From positions 248,001-312,000 of the forward strand of contig OMZY01000001.1 in the NCBI GenBank assembly GCA_900315675.1: DNA of 64,000 bases. Reading direction: 5' to 3'. Each line of letters begins with the position of its first letter. The first letter of the stretch is position 1. Of the stretch, positions 16,951 through 25,754 are shown piece after piece. The DNA comes from an uncultured Eubacteriales bacterium. GTDB taxonomy: Bacteria > Bacillota > Clostridia > Christensenellales > Aristaeellaceae. The position numbers and the translations under genes were made by a program. The notes under the pieces were generated by a model. It saw only the letters and a program-made list of their open reading frames with translations. It did no database searches and was not told where the DNA came from.

Positions 16951-18363
16951 ATGATTCAATTCGGAACAGGCGGCTGGAGAGCCGTTATCGGAGACGGATT
17001 CACCAGGGACAATATCCGGCGGGTTGCCGCGGCGCTTGCCCGCAGAATGAAGCAGGAGGGCTGCGCTGATACCGGACTGTGCGTCGGCTATGACAGGAGA
17101 TTCCTCAGCCGGGAAGCATTGATCTGGTTCTGCGAGGTGCTGGCTGGCGAGGGCATAACAGTGTATTTTGTGAATATGAGCTGCCCGACTCCCCAGATTA
17201 TGTTCACGGTGAAGGAAAGGAAACTGCCTTACGGGGCGATGGTGACGGCCAGCCATAACCCGGCCATCTGGAACGGCATCAAACTGTTTACAGCCGGCGG
17301 ACGGGACGCAGCGCAGGAAGTAACGGAGGCTATTCAGGAGACTGCAAATTCCCTGCGTGAGAATGAAATCGGAAGCATGGATTTTGAAACGGCGAAAGCC
17401 GAAGGCAGAATCCGTATTATTGATCCGCGGGACGCTTATCTGGATTCCATCCTGAAACAGGTGAATACGGAGGCGATCCGGAAACGGCGTCTGCGGATTG
17501 TGCTGGACCCGATGTTCGGAGTCAGTCTGACCGGACTGCAGACCATCCTCTACACATCCCGGTGCGACGTGGATGTGATCAATGACCGTCATGACGCTTT
17601 CTTCGGGAGACATCTGCCGGCACCGAATCCGGATACGCTGGTAGATCTTCAGTACGCGGTGAAGGAACACAACGCGGACGTGGGTATAGCCACAGACGGG
17701 GATGCAGACCGGCTGGGGATTATCGATGAAAAAGGAAACTATATCACAGCCAATGAGATTCTGGCACTGCTGTATTCCTATCTGCTGGAACAGAAAGGAT
17801 GGAAAGGACCTGCAGTCCGCAATATAGCCACAACACACCTGCTGGACAGGATTGCGGAAGCTCACGGGGAGAAATGCATTGAGGTGCCGGTCGGATTCAA
17901 GCATATTTCTGCAGGGATGGAAGCACATAACGCCCTGATCGGCGGGGAATCCTCCGGCGGTCTGACGGTACGGGGTCATATCGCGGGCAAGGACGGCCTG
18001 TATGCGGCCAGCCTGCTGGTGGAGATGCTGAGCGTCAGCGGCAGGAAGCTCAGCGAGCTGGTACAGGATCTGTATGACCGGTACGGAGAAACGCATGCGG
18101 CAGAATATGACTGGGCGCTGACCCCTGAGAAGAAAGAGGAGATTCATCGACTGATCATGACGGAAAAGAAACTGCCTCCGTTTGAACAGACTGTTGTGAG
18201 GGTCAGTTATATGGACGGCTGCAAGGTGTATTTTGAGAATGGATGGGTAATTGTCCGTCCCTCCGGTACGGAACCCAGGATCAGGGTTTTTGCTGAAGCG
18301 CCGACCCAAGGGGAAGCGGAGGCACTGGTCCGGAAAATGGCGGATTTTACAGGACTGAAGTAA
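16951..18363 (+). CDS. Phosphohexomutase (phosphoglucomutase/phosphomannomutase family)
   Basis: A 470-residue alpha-D-phosphohexomutase. All four domain signatures are visible: FGTGGWRA at the N-terminus, the phosphoserine loop TASHNP with Ser101, the metal loop DGDADRLG, the sugar-binding GESSGG, and the C-terminal phosphate loop RPSGTEPRIRV. It interconverts sugar 1- and 6-phosphates. Directly behind a NahK-type kinase it probably channels GlcNAc-1-P or hexose-1-P into the 6-phosphate pool. It is the last gene of the sugar operon. Confidence 0.9.
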   Translation: MIQFGTGGWRAVIGDGFTRDNIRRVAAALARRMKQEGCADTGLCVGYDRRFLSREALIWFCEVLAGEGITVYFVNMSCPTPQIMFTVKERKLPYGAMVTASHNPAIWNGIKLFTAGGRDAAQEVTEAIQETANSLRENEIGSMDFETAKAEGRIRIIDPRDAYLDSILKQVNTEAIRKRRLRIVLDPMFGVSLTGLQTILYTSRCDVDVINDRHDAFFGRHLPAPNPDTLVDLQYAVKEHNADVGIATDGDADRLGIIDEKGNYITANEILALLYSYLLEQKGWKGPAVRNIATTHLLDRIAEAHGEKCIEVPVGFKHISAGMEAHNALIGGESSGGLTVRGHIAGKDGLYAASLLVEMLSVSGRKLSELVQDLYDRYGETHAAEYDWALTPEKKEEIHRLIMTEKKLPPFEQTVVRVSYMDGCKVYFENGWVIVRPSGTEPRIRVFAEAPTQGEAEALVRKMADFTGLK

Positions 18364-18373
18364 AAAGAAAAAC

Positions 18374-18408
18374 AAAACGGCCGGGAAAAGCGATATGCTT
18401 CCCGGCCG
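18374..18408 (-). terminator. Bidirectional terminator between convergent genes
   Basis: CGGCCGGGAA (18378-18387) pairs with TTCCCGGCCG (18399-18408). On the complement the stem is followed by TTTTGTTTTTCTTTTT, a good tract for the leftward gene at 18425. The rightward tract is poor (GATCTGCTTTT) but may still end the sugar operon. Confidence 0.82.
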
Positions 18409-18424
18409 ATCTGCTTTTCAGAGA

Positions 18425-19480
18425 TTATTCATCCGGAATAATCTGGTATGTATTGAGAACCCAGTCAGAATAAGTGCTTCCGTCCGCAAGATAATACTGA
18501 CGATCCAGAGAGCCGTCTGTTTTTGCATATTCGACGATAAAGACTTCACCTGCGCGGATTTCCATGATGTAGTTATAGGCCGGAAGATAGTTTCCGGTGC
18601 GCGGGGAATCCTTCAGGTCTTCATAAGCGTTTTCCACCCGCCAGAAATCCCGGGTCAGATAACCTTCCGCCCAGGAAATATCCTCCCTTCCGTAGTAGGA
18701 AGCCGGATACTCTTTTCCGTTCAGCGTAACGGTATCTGAACGGACGACAGGCTTTGTCAGATCTGCTGAGCTGATACAGTTTCCGAGAAGCATTTTCAAT
18801 TGCGTTGCCATACAGGGAACAGACCCGGTCTGATCGGGGAAAAACAGTCTTGTGTGTGCGGAACCATAGATTCCCATAACATTTTTCTGATCCAGAACGG
18901 CATACTCATGAAGGAAATTGTCCACCATCTGCTGCTCCCTGTAAGCAAAGGCAGCGTTCGGATCTTCAGCCTGCATTGCATAATAGGTTCTGCCTTGTTC
19001 AATGGCTGCTTCCGCCTGAAGGTATTCCGTGCTGTTCTTCCTGCCTTCGGATTCCAGCATAGAAAGATAACGGGCTCCTGTTGTGAGATACTGGTGCCCT
19101 ATGTCCGTGCCGTGAAAAACCGTATCAGGGCAGACCGCTTTGAGCTGCCGGTAAAAATGCCGAAGTTGTGGTGAATCAAAGGCTGTATTCTCCAGATCGC
19201 TGAAAACCATTTCCAGAAGATCGTCTGTTTCCTCATGCATCCAGCGATTAAGGTATCCTGCGGTATAGCAGGGCAGTTCAACGAACAGATCCCGTATGCC
19301 GGTTTCGTAATGAGAGGACCATGCCTCCAGCTCTTTATCCAGACAGGAGGAGTCGGAATGTGTTTCTCCATACAGATATATATTTCCGGAGACCGGACCG
19401 GTCTCTTCCGCAAAAACGGGACAGAAAACACAGAAAATGATAAGAAAAACCGGAAGAAAAGAAAGAAAACGATTCTTCAT
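18425..19480 (-). CDS. Secreted ChaN/EreA/TIKI-superfamily protein
   Basis: A 351-residue exported protein. I start it at ATG 19480, 9 nt after GGAGG, rather than at the in-frame TTG two codons earlier. The signal peptide ends near residue 24 (VFA-E). Two GxxH motifs typical of the ChaN/erythromycin-esterase/TIKI/PrgY superfamily are present, GETH (38-41) and GSAH (206-209), with a conserved Glu68 in FVELP and an REQQM segment near 181. Members are metal-dependent hydrolases or haem-binding proteins. Which applies here is unknown. It is monocistronic and faces the sugar operon. Confidence 0.65.
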   Translation of the reverse strand: MKNRFLSFLPVFLIIFCVFCPVFAEETGPVSGNIYLYGETHSDSSCLDKELEAWSSHYETGIRDLFVELPCYTAGYLNRWMHEETDDLLEMVFSDLENTAFDSPQLRHFYRQLKAVCPDTVFHGTDIGHQYLTTGARYLSMLESEGRKNSTEYLQAEAAIEQGRTYYAMQAEDPNAAFAYREQQMVDNFLHEYAVLDQKNVMGIYGSAHTRLFFPDQTGSVPCMATQLKMLLGNCISSADLTKPVVRSDTVTLNGKEYPASYYGREDISWAEGYLTRDFWRVENAYEDLKDSPRTGNYLPAYNYIMEIRAGEVFIVEYAKTDGSLDRQYYLADGSTYSDWVLNTYQIIPDE

Positions 19481-19566
19481 GTACAAATACCTCCCAATAG
19501 GGTAGTCTGAATGCTGGATCTATTATATGACGAAGCCGGAAGGGAAATAATCATATTTTTGTAAAA

Positions 19567-19591
19567 ATACCGGCAACTATTATGCCGGTAT
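19567..19591 (-). terminator. Second of two tandem terminators of the GH67 operon
   Basis: ATACCGGCA (19567-19575) pairs with TGCCGGTAT (19583-19591). On the complement it is followed by TTTTTAC. It lies just beyond the stronger terminator at 19594-19621. Confidence 0.8.
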
Positions 19592-19593
19592 CA

Positions 19594-19621
19594 GAAAAAA
19601 AGCTTCCCGATACGGGAAGCT
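19594..19621 (-). terminator. First terminator of the GH67 operon
   Basis: AGCTTCCCG (19601-19609) pairs with CGGGAAGCT (19613-19621). On the complement a run of seven T follows at 19600-19594. It ends the leftward transcript that includes the kinase gene stopping at 19636. Confidence 0.9.
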
Positions 19622-19635
19622 GAAAGATGAGATGA

Positions 19636-20730
19636 TCAGCCGTTATATAATTCCAGAAGTATACTCTTCATTTCATCACTGTGCTTTTCCATATCCCGGA
19701 AGAGTGCAAACTGCGCCCTGGCACGGTCCAGATTCTGGCCGGGCCTGTGAATTTTAAAGTAGATATCCCCGTTCAGATGATCGGCCAGAAAACGGAGACC
19801 GTTTTCCAGCGTCATCAGGCGGGCCCCCGCTTCAAGGGAAAGCAGCTCCTCCCGGGACAGCATGCCATTCAGTTCAGACAGAAAGCCGCAGGAGAACGCA
19901 CGGTATTTGGGCAGGACAAGATGAATTTTATCCAGGTCCTGTTCATCCTCTGCGGCACTGCAGGCACCGACACGGACAGCATCGCCGAAATCGTAGGCCA
20001 GCAGTCCCGGCATGACCGTATCCAGATCAATCACACAGACCGCTTTGCCGGTGGTTTTATCCAGCAGAACATTGTTGACCTTTGTATCATTATGTGTTAC
20101 CCGGAGCGGCAGTTCTCCGGCCGCATGTGCGTCCGTGAGGAAACAGGTATCCAAAGCGCGGCTGCGGGCAAAGGCAACTTCTCCCGCTACATCCTGCAGA
20201 CGACCGTGAGGATCCCGCTGCACGGCGTCTTCCAGCTGACGGAGACGGGCAGGCGTATCATGAAAAGCCCGGATGGTTTCGTGCAATGAAGCCGCGGGGA
20301 AATCGTTCAGAAGACGGGCAAAACGGCCGAAGGCACCGCCGCACTCTTCCAGAACACCCAGGTCATCCGGAAGCTCCGGGCTGAAGGTGTCCGGCACAAA
20401 AAGCATAACCCGCCAGACCTGGCCGTCCGAATCCTCAGCATATGCCTCACCGGAACGGGAGGGAACCAGGGTGATGGTTTCACGATCCGGGTTTCCGCCC
20501 TCCGCGGCGATTTTACCGCGCAGGAAAGAGGTGACATGCTGCATATTTTCCATGACTTCCTTCGGATGCGTGAAAACATAGCTGTTGATGCGCTGAAGAA
20601 TATACTGCTTATCCGTTCCGGCAATCCGGATGAGGAAAGTATTATTGATATGTCCGTTGCCAAAGGGAACGGCGGACCGTTCGCCTTTCGGCAGGGCAAA
20701 GGCATCCAGAATCTCAGGATAGTTTTTCAT
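19636..20730 (-). CDS. NahK-type anomeric sugar kinase, second paralogue
   Basis: A 364-residue paralogue of the kinase at 15878, with the same series of motifs: FGNGHINNTF, RVTHNDTKVNN, VIDLDTVMPG, DFGDAVRVGAC and AEDEQDL. The changed FGDAVRVGAC (versus FGDSIRFGAS) suggests a different sugar preference or a separate lineage. It is the last gene of a leftward operon behind GH67 alpha-glucuronidase and an EEP-family protein, so its substrate may be a sugar released during glucuronoxylan or host-glycan breakdown. AGGAGG lies 14 nt before the ATG. Confidence 0.83.
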   Translation of the reverse strand: MKNYPEILDAFALPKGERSAVPFGNGHINNTFLIRIAGTDKQYILQRINSYVFTHPKEVMENMQHVTSFLRGKIAAEGGNPDRETITLVPSRSGEAYAEDSDGQVWRVMLFVPDTFSPELPDDLGVLEECGGAFGRFARLLNDFPAASLHETIRAFHDTPARLRQLEDAVQRDPHGRLQDVAGEVAFARSRALDTCFLTDAHAAGELPLRVTHNDTKVNNVLLDKTTGKAVCVIDLDTVMPGLLAYDFGDAVRVGACSAAEDEQDLDKIHLVLPKYRAFSCGFLSELNGMLSREELLSLEAGARLMTLENGLRFLADHLNGDIYFKIHRPGQNLDRARAQFALFRDMEKHSDEMKSILLELYNG

Positions 20731-20778
20731 ATCAGCCTTTAACGCCTCCTGATGTCAGTCCTGCGGCCAGGTGTTTTT

Positions 20779-21849
20779 CTATTCCAGGGTAAAAGACAGG
20801 CGGACAGGATTATGATCCGTACTGACAAAACCGTAATCAAGTGTTTCCACAGAATCTGCGCGGACATTGGCGGAAACAATAAATCCGTCGATCAGATAAA
20901 ACTGGAAGCCTTCTGCGGAAGCGCCGGCAAGAGGACGGTCCAGGGATCTGCAGGTGGGAACACGGTTGTCCATGAGCAGGGTGAAATCATTGCCGAAAGC
21001 TTCGGAATCAATCACACCGGGCTGCCACATGCCTTCATAAACCGGATAAGCGCTCTGGTCTATATTGGTGAAACGCTGGTTGAAATCCCCGCCGGCAATC
21101 ACATAGTTGCCCCGGGCATATTCCTCCTGCATCAGAGAGACCAGCTGCCGGGTCTGAGCTTCCTTGCCCTCTCCGGAATCATAGGCTTCCAGGTGCAGGT
21201 TAATGAGTACCAGCTCCTTATCCGTATCCTTAACGGGGAAGCGGCTGACCAGAAGACACCTTTTCAGATTGAAAAGACGAATGGGCCAGGAGAAGGGAAC
21301 GGGGAGGGAAATGCGCTCCGCGGAAAGCGGTGAAATGCTGCTCAGGGTGAACAGGCCGCTTTCCACATGTCCCATCGGCGGAAGGGGATAGGGGACGAAA
21401 AGGGTGTTGAAGTTATAAGCAAAGCTGTCCGTTCCGTCCGGGATCGCGTCCATGAGAATTGTCCGCTCATCCAGTCCATAACTTCGGGAGGAATTGATAT
21501 CCAGTTCCTGCAGAAGCAGGAAGTCCGGCTTAAGGGATTTCAGCCTGTCCCGGATGTCTGCAAGATTGGCTTCCACCCGTTGACGATCCGCAGTATAGAC
21601 AGAGGTTCCTCCATCCATGAAGAAATCGGCATTGTCTCCCAGCGCTCCGTAACCGCAGTTCCAGCTGACGATGGACAGCGGACTGCCTGTTTCCAGAACC
21701 GCATCGGTTTCATGTGCCGGAATCAATGCCTCAGTTTCCGCAGGACGGTATTCGGCAGCGGTGAAAACACCCAATGCCAGGCCAAGCAGCAGTACAAGCA
21801 CCAGAACGATACAGAGAAGAAGTTTCAGTATTTTCCCGATTACTTTCAT
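20779..21849 (-). CDS. Endonuclease/exonuclease/phosphatase (EEP) family protein, membrane-anchored
   Basis: A 356-residue protein with an N-terminal membrane helix (residues 5-30, very Leu/Val-rich) and an extracytoplasmic EEP domain. Landmarks are SIVSWNCGYG, the metal-binding Glu in LLLQELD, INLHLEAYDSG, GGDFNQRF and the terminal TDHNPVRLSF with its catalytic His. EEP enzymes hydrolyse phosphodiester bonds of nucleic acids, lipids or inositol phosphates. Location outside the membrane argues against DNA repair. It sits in the middle of the GH67-EEP-NahK operon, and its ribosome site, GGAGGTGACA, is good. Confidence 0.87.
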   Translation of the reverse strand: MKVIGKILKLLLCIVLVLVLLLGLALGVFTAAEYRPAETEALIPAHETDAVLETGSPLSIVSWNCGYGALGDNADFFMDGGTSVYTADRQRVEANLADIRDRLKSLKPDFLLLQELDINSSRSYGLDERTILMDAIPDGTDSFAYNFNTLFVPYPLPPMGHVESGLFTLSSISPLSAERISLPVPFSWPIRLFNLKRCLLVSRFPVKDTDKELVLINLHLEAYDSGEGKEAQTRQLVSLMQEEYARGNYVIAGGDFNQRFTNIDQSAYPVYEGMWQPGVIDSEAFGNDFTLLMDNRVPTCRSLDRPLAGASAEGFQFYLIDGFIVSANVRADSVETLDYGFVSTDHNPVRLSFTLE

Positions 21850-21908
21850 GTTGTCACCTCCTGAAAAAAGGAATACAGCACAGCCGCCATTCGGCGGAAT
21901 GGTGAGAA

Positions 21909-23735
21909 TCAGTCGTAAATAATGCGGCCACGTGCATCCGGAATGCCGCTGAGACGATGAAAGAAGGTATTGATGATATCACACCATTCACGGGCATTAT
22001 ACAGCTGGCGGTTCATCCGATCACGGATAACAGAGGCATCCGGCTCCGGGAAAGGAAGGACGAGAAGCTTTTCAGCCATGGTACGGGTTTCCGCCAGGCC
22101 TTCAAAATGATCGTCATAAATCCGCTGGATGAGCGTGCGGCCGTCCCGCATGATGAAATCATAGGGAAGACGGTGATAGAAGAGAAGAAGCAGGTCCGGA
22201 CAGACAGCCGGATCCTCATATTTTGCACGGATTTCATCAGGATACTGGTCCAGATATCCGGTGCCGGCATGCGTCCGGTCAATGCCGACAGCGTTCCGGT
22301 TGGCTTTATGATAGGTTCCCCACAGATCATATTCATAGCCGGAAGGATTCGGACCGTAATGATCATGAGGCGTGATCATCCAGCCGATGCCCAGAGGAGC
22401 GGTATATTTTTCATAAGTACGGCGGGAAGAAAGCAGTAAAGAGACCAGGGTCTGTTCCTGCTCCGTTGTAAAATCATAGGTCAGGCGGCACCAGCGGGTG
22501 ACGGCCTCTTCAGCGTCGGTTTCCGGATCCCAGGCAAGCAGGCCGTAAGTATAGAGATTGACCGCAGCCAGGGGATGCCCGGTATAGTTTTCATCATCTC
22601 CCAGATTGGACACGGCAGCCAGGGACATAATGTTATCCGCGGGCAGCTCCTCATACAATTCTTTCCACATGGGAATCATAGTGTACAGATCAATCTGGTG
22701 TCCGGTGTATTCCTGGGCGAGCTGCAGTTCCATGGCCAGTTTGGTTTTTTTCATCCCGAGCAGCAGGGGACTGAGAGGTTCACGAACCTGGAAATCGAAG
22801 GGGCCGTGCTTCACCTGAAGGATGACGTTGTCCGCGAATTTTCCGTCCAGGAACGCATAATGCTCCCAGGCGGCTTTCGGCCTGTCGGTCTTCGTGTCAC
22901 GCCAGTCCTGCCTGCAGTTGTAAACGAAGCAGCGCCAGACAACCATACCGCCGAAGGGCGACAGGGCTTCAGCAAGCATATTGGCGCCGTCCGCATGATT
23001 GCGACCGTAGGTAAAAGGCCCGGGACGGCCTTCGCTGTCTGCTTTGACAAGGAAACCTGCAAGATCCGGAACGGCCGCGTAGACCCGGGCGGCCGTTTCC
23101 TTCCACCAGGCACGAACCGCGGGATCAAGCGGATCCGCGGTGGAAACGCCGTGGCGCATAGGCTGGGAAAAATCAACAGAAACCATCAGCCGGACGCCGA
23201 AAGGACGGAAAAGATCTGCCAAAGCAGCCAGATCAGGCAGATAATCCTCCAGAAGCAGCTGGGCAGGATCATGCACGTTGACGTTGTTGATACACAGTAC
23301 ATTCAGGCCTGCAGAAGCCAATAGTCTTGCAAGGGTACGGATACGGTCCCGGCTGTAATCCAGCCTGCCGTTCCTGAAAAAGAGACTGCGGCCGGCATAA
23401 CCGCGTTCAATTCCGCCGTCCGCATTATCCCAGCAGTTGATCATCCGCAGACTGTATTTCGGGGCAGAGGATACGGGTGCACATGTACTTCCGCCGGTGA
23501 GGTGATCCTCAATCAGACGGTAGGCTCCATACAGCAACCCGGTGCTTCCGCCGGTGAGAATGTATGAACCGGTGCCGCGGCTTTCAATCCGGTAAGTATC
23601 TCCCATTCCGGGTTGTTCACACAGTTCAAAGCAGAAGCCGGGCAGATTGTTTTCAAGTTCAAAACGGGCTACTTCCGCCGGCGTCTTCAGCGTGAAGGGA
23701 ACTTCGGTTTTCAGCTTTCTGAGCCATAAATTCAT
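21909..23735 (-). CDS. aguA: GH67 alpha-glucuronidase
   Basis: A 608-residue enzyme that removes (4-O-methyl)glucuronic acid from the non-reducing end of xylo-oligosaccharides. Family landmarks are RMINCWDNADGGIERGYAG, GFLVKADSEGRPGP, ILQVKHGPFDFQVREP and an N-terminal non-catalytic domain with a GLLYGAYRL segment. I place the start at ATG 23735, 8 nt behind GAGAGG. The in-frame ATG at 23780 has no ribosome site. No signal peptide is present, so it acts in the cytoplasm on imported oligosaccharides. It is the first gene of the leftward operon. Confidence 0.93.
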   Translation of the reverse strand: MNLWLRKLKTEVPFTLKTPAEVARFELENNLPGFCFELCEQPGMGDTYRIESRGTGSYILTGGSTGLLYGAYRLIEDHLTGGSTCAPVSSAPKYSLRMINCWDNADGGIERGYAGRSLFFRNGRLDYSRDRIRTLARLLASAGLNVLCINNVNVHDPAQLLLEDYLPDLAALADLFRPFGVRLMVSVDFSQPMRHGVSTADPLDPAVRAWWKETAARVYAAVPDLAGFLVKADSEGRPGPFTYGRNHADGANMLAEALSPFGGMVVWRCFVYNCRQDWRDTKTDRPKAAWEHYAFLDGKFADNVILQVKHGPFDFQVREPLSPLLLGMKKTKLAMELQLAQEYTGHQIDLYTMIPMWKELYEELPADNIMSLAAVSNLGDDENYTGHPLAAVNLYTYGLLAWDPETDAEEAVTRWCRLTYDFTTEQEQTLVSLLLSSRRTYEKYTAPLGIGWMITPHDHYGPNPSGYEYDLWGTYHKANRNAVGIDRTHAGTGYLDQYPDEIRAKYEDPAVCPDLLLLFYHRLPYDFIMRDGRTLIQRIYDDHFEGLAETRTMAEKLLVLPFPEPDASVIRDRMNRQLYNAREWCDIINTFFHRLSGIPDARGRIIYD

Positions 23736-23906
23736 AATATAATCCTCTCGGTGGTCAGTATGAACGGCATCCGGACGCATCGCACCGGGCGAATCCCCTT
23801 ATACCGTATAACGAAATTATTATACTACCTGACCGGTTAAATGAACAGGCAGGAATGCATGAAACGGAAAATATTCCCGGAGGCGGCGGATATAAGATAC
23901 TCAACA

Positions 23907-23931
23907 ATAAAAAAAACGACGGCAGAGCCGT
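23907..23931 (-). terminator. Terminator-like hairpin with no obvious upstream gene
   Basis: On the complement ACGGC-TCT-GCCGT (23931-23919) is followed by CG and eight T. It would stop leftward transcription before the GH67 promoter region. No leftward gene precedes it in the 200 nt up to the symporter. Confidence 0.5.
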
Positions 23932-23995
23932 GCGAATTCACAACCGGATCATGGCCGGAGCTTTGTATTTTCATTGTTTCCCGGCGCGGGAAGAA

Positions 23996-24025
23996 TTGAC
24001 AGTGCCAGACAGGCGGTTGTAAAAT
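23996..24025 (+). promoter_or_regulatory. Promoter of the AGCS symporter gene
   Basis: TTGACA (23996-24001), 18-nt spacer, TAAAAT (24020-24025, 5/6). It leaves an approximately 75-nt leader before ATG 24108. Confidence 0.65.
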
Positions 24026-24107
24026 CCTGCACAAGAGACAAGGGCGTTTTCGGACAGTCTGTCCGGAGACGTTGTTTTCTATTAACTTTTTTGAGAAGGT
24101 GAATCAT

Positions 24108-25697
24108 ATGACCCCTAAAGTGAAGTCTGTTCCGTGGATCTTTCCGGCATTTCTCCTGATTACAGCATCTGCCGCGGCAGAAGAGACCGGCGGCGGATTT
24201 CTGGACGGCGTGAAACAGGTTAACGACGCCGTGAACGGGGTGGTATGGGGCGTTCCCGCGCTGGTGCTGCTGGCGTTTGTCGGAATCCTGATGACCCTTC
24301 TGACCAAAGTGTTCCAGGTTTCACATTTCGGCCACTGGATGAAAAAGACCATCGGTGCAGTATTTCGCGACAAGCATGTAACAAGCCATACAAAAGATAA
24401 AAGCATTTCGCAGTTCCAGAGCCTGTGTACCGCTCTGGCTGCTACTGTGGGAACCGGCAATATTGTGGGCGTATCCGGCGCGATTCTCGCAGGCGGCCCC
24501 GGAGCGGTGTTCTGGATGTGGGTCATGGCATTCCTGGGCATGATGACCAACTATTCTGAAAATGTTCTGGGTATTTATTACCGCCGCAAGAACTCCAAAG
24601 GAGAATGGTCCGGCGGCGCAATGTATTACCTGCGGGACGGCCTCGGAAGCAGAAAGGGATGCAGGATGATCGGCAAAATCCTGGCCGGACTGTTTGCGTT
24701 CTTCTGCCTGGTGGCTTCCTTCGGAATCGGCAATATGACACAGGTGAACGCCATCTCCGGAAACATGGAAAGTGTTTTCGGCCTGCCAACCTGGGTAACC
24801 GGTGTGATTGTCCTGATCCTTGTAGGGCTGGTTGTTGTCGGCGGCCTGAAACGTATTGCCTCTGTAACGGAAAAAATCGTGCCGTTTATGGTTATTCTGT
24901 ACATGCTCGGCACTATTACGATTTTCCTCCTTCATATCAATCAGATAGGTTCCGTGTTTTCCTCCATTTTCAAGGGTGCCTTCGGACTCGAAGCTGCCGC
25001 CGGCGGCGTCGTTGGCTACGGCCTCAAGCTGGCCATTGAATGGGGCATGAAGCGCGGCGTATTCTCCAATGAAGCCGGTCTTGGTTCTTCCGTCATGGTG
25101 CATTCGAACTCCAATGTAAAGGAACCCGTCAAGCAGGGTATGTGGGGTATCTTTGAAGTGTTCGCCGATACCATCGTAGTCTGCACCCTGACCGCATTCG
25201 CGATTCTTTCCTCCGGACTGATTGATCTCAGCAGCGGCAAGCTGGTCGAGGCTTTCAGCTATCTGGATAAGAACAACCTGGTAGCCACCGTGTTTGAACA
25301 GAAATTCGGTATGATCGGGTCAGGGTTTATTGCGGTATCAATCGCCCTGTTTGCTTTCTCCACGGTTCTGGGATGGAGCCATTACGGTACCAAGGCATGC
25401 GAATACCTGATCGGTGAAAAACGGACCATTCCTTACCGCGTGCTGTTCGTGCTGCTGGTGTTCGGCGGCGCAGTGATGGGTGATAACCTGGCATGGGATC
25501 TGGCCGATACCTTTAACGGCCTGATGATGATTCCGAACCTGATCGGCGTCATAGCGCTGTCCGGCGTCGTGGCGAAAATCACGAAGAACTATGTGGACCG
25601 CCATCTGCGAAATCAGTCTGTGGAACCGATGTATTCGGCCTTCCAGGATGTGCAGGCGGAAGAAGAGGCGGCGCCTCCGACTGACGAGGATGACTGA
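24108..25697 (+). CDS. Alanine/glycine:cation symporter (AGCS family)
   Basis: A 529-residue inner-membrane sodium- or proton-coupled amino-acid importer of the AlsT/DagA type. The family signature is ATVGTGNIVGVSGAI followed by GGPGAVFWMW, with about 11 membrane helices and the conserved EAGLGSS in the second half. I use ATG 24108 with GAGAAGG 8 nt upstream. An in-frame ATG 36 nt earlier lacks a site. The C-terminus is an acidic tail (QAEEEAAPPTDEDD). It is monocistronic, between its own promoter and terminator. Confidence 0.93.
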   Translation: MTPKVKSVPWIFPAFLLITASAAAEETGGGFLDGVKQVNDAVNGVVWGVPALVLLAFVGILMTLLTKVFQVSHFGHWMKKTIGAVFRDKHVTSHTKDKSISQFQSLCTALAATVGTGNIVGVSGAILAGGPGAVFWMWVMAFLGMMTNYSENVLGIYYRRKNSKGEWSGGAMYYLRDGLGSRKGCRMIGKILAGLFAFFCLVASFGIGNMTQVNAISGNMESVFGLPTWVTGVIVLILVGLVVVGGLKRIASVTEKIVPFMVILYMLGTITIFLLHINQIGSVFSSIFKGAFGLEAAAGGVVGYGLKLAIEWGMKRGVFSNEAGLGSSVMVHSNSNVKEPVKQGMWGIFEVFADTIVVCTLTAFAILSSGLIDLSSGKLVEAFSYLDKNNLVATVFEQKFGMIGSGFIAVSIALFAFSTVLGWSHYGTKACEYLIGEKRTIPYRVLFVLLVFGGAVMGDNLAWDLADTFNGLMMIPNLIGVIALSGVVAKITKNYVDRHLRNQSVEPMYSAFQDVQAEEEAAPPTDEDD

Positions 25698-25711
25698 AAT
25701 ATACAAAAAGC

Positions 25712-25742
25712 CCCCCGGCATAAGACCGGGGGATCCTTTTTT
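25712..25742 (+). terminator. Terminator of the AGCS gene
   Basis: CCCCCGG (25712-25718) pairs with CCGGGGG (25726-25732) over a 7-nt loop and is followed by ATCC and six T. Confidence 0.9.
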
Positions 25743-25754
25743 GTTCTGATAAGA

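Larger units (their letters stand above)
23736..24107. other. Intergenic region between GH67 operon and AGCS symporter
   Basis: This is 372 nt without a convincing gene. It contains a leftward TATAAT (23824-23819) without a good -35, the rightward promoter at 23996-24025, a leftward terminator-like hairpin at 23907-23931, and a rightward leader with the small dyad CGGACAG-T-CTGTCCG just before the symporter. The 65-codon leftward frame here has no proper ribosome site and runs through the hairpin, so I do not call it. Confidence 0.6.

Noticed and set aside
23837-24034. 65-codon leftward frame between GH67 and the AGCS gene
   Set aside because: No proper ribosome site, runs through a terminator-like hairpin and shows no domain.
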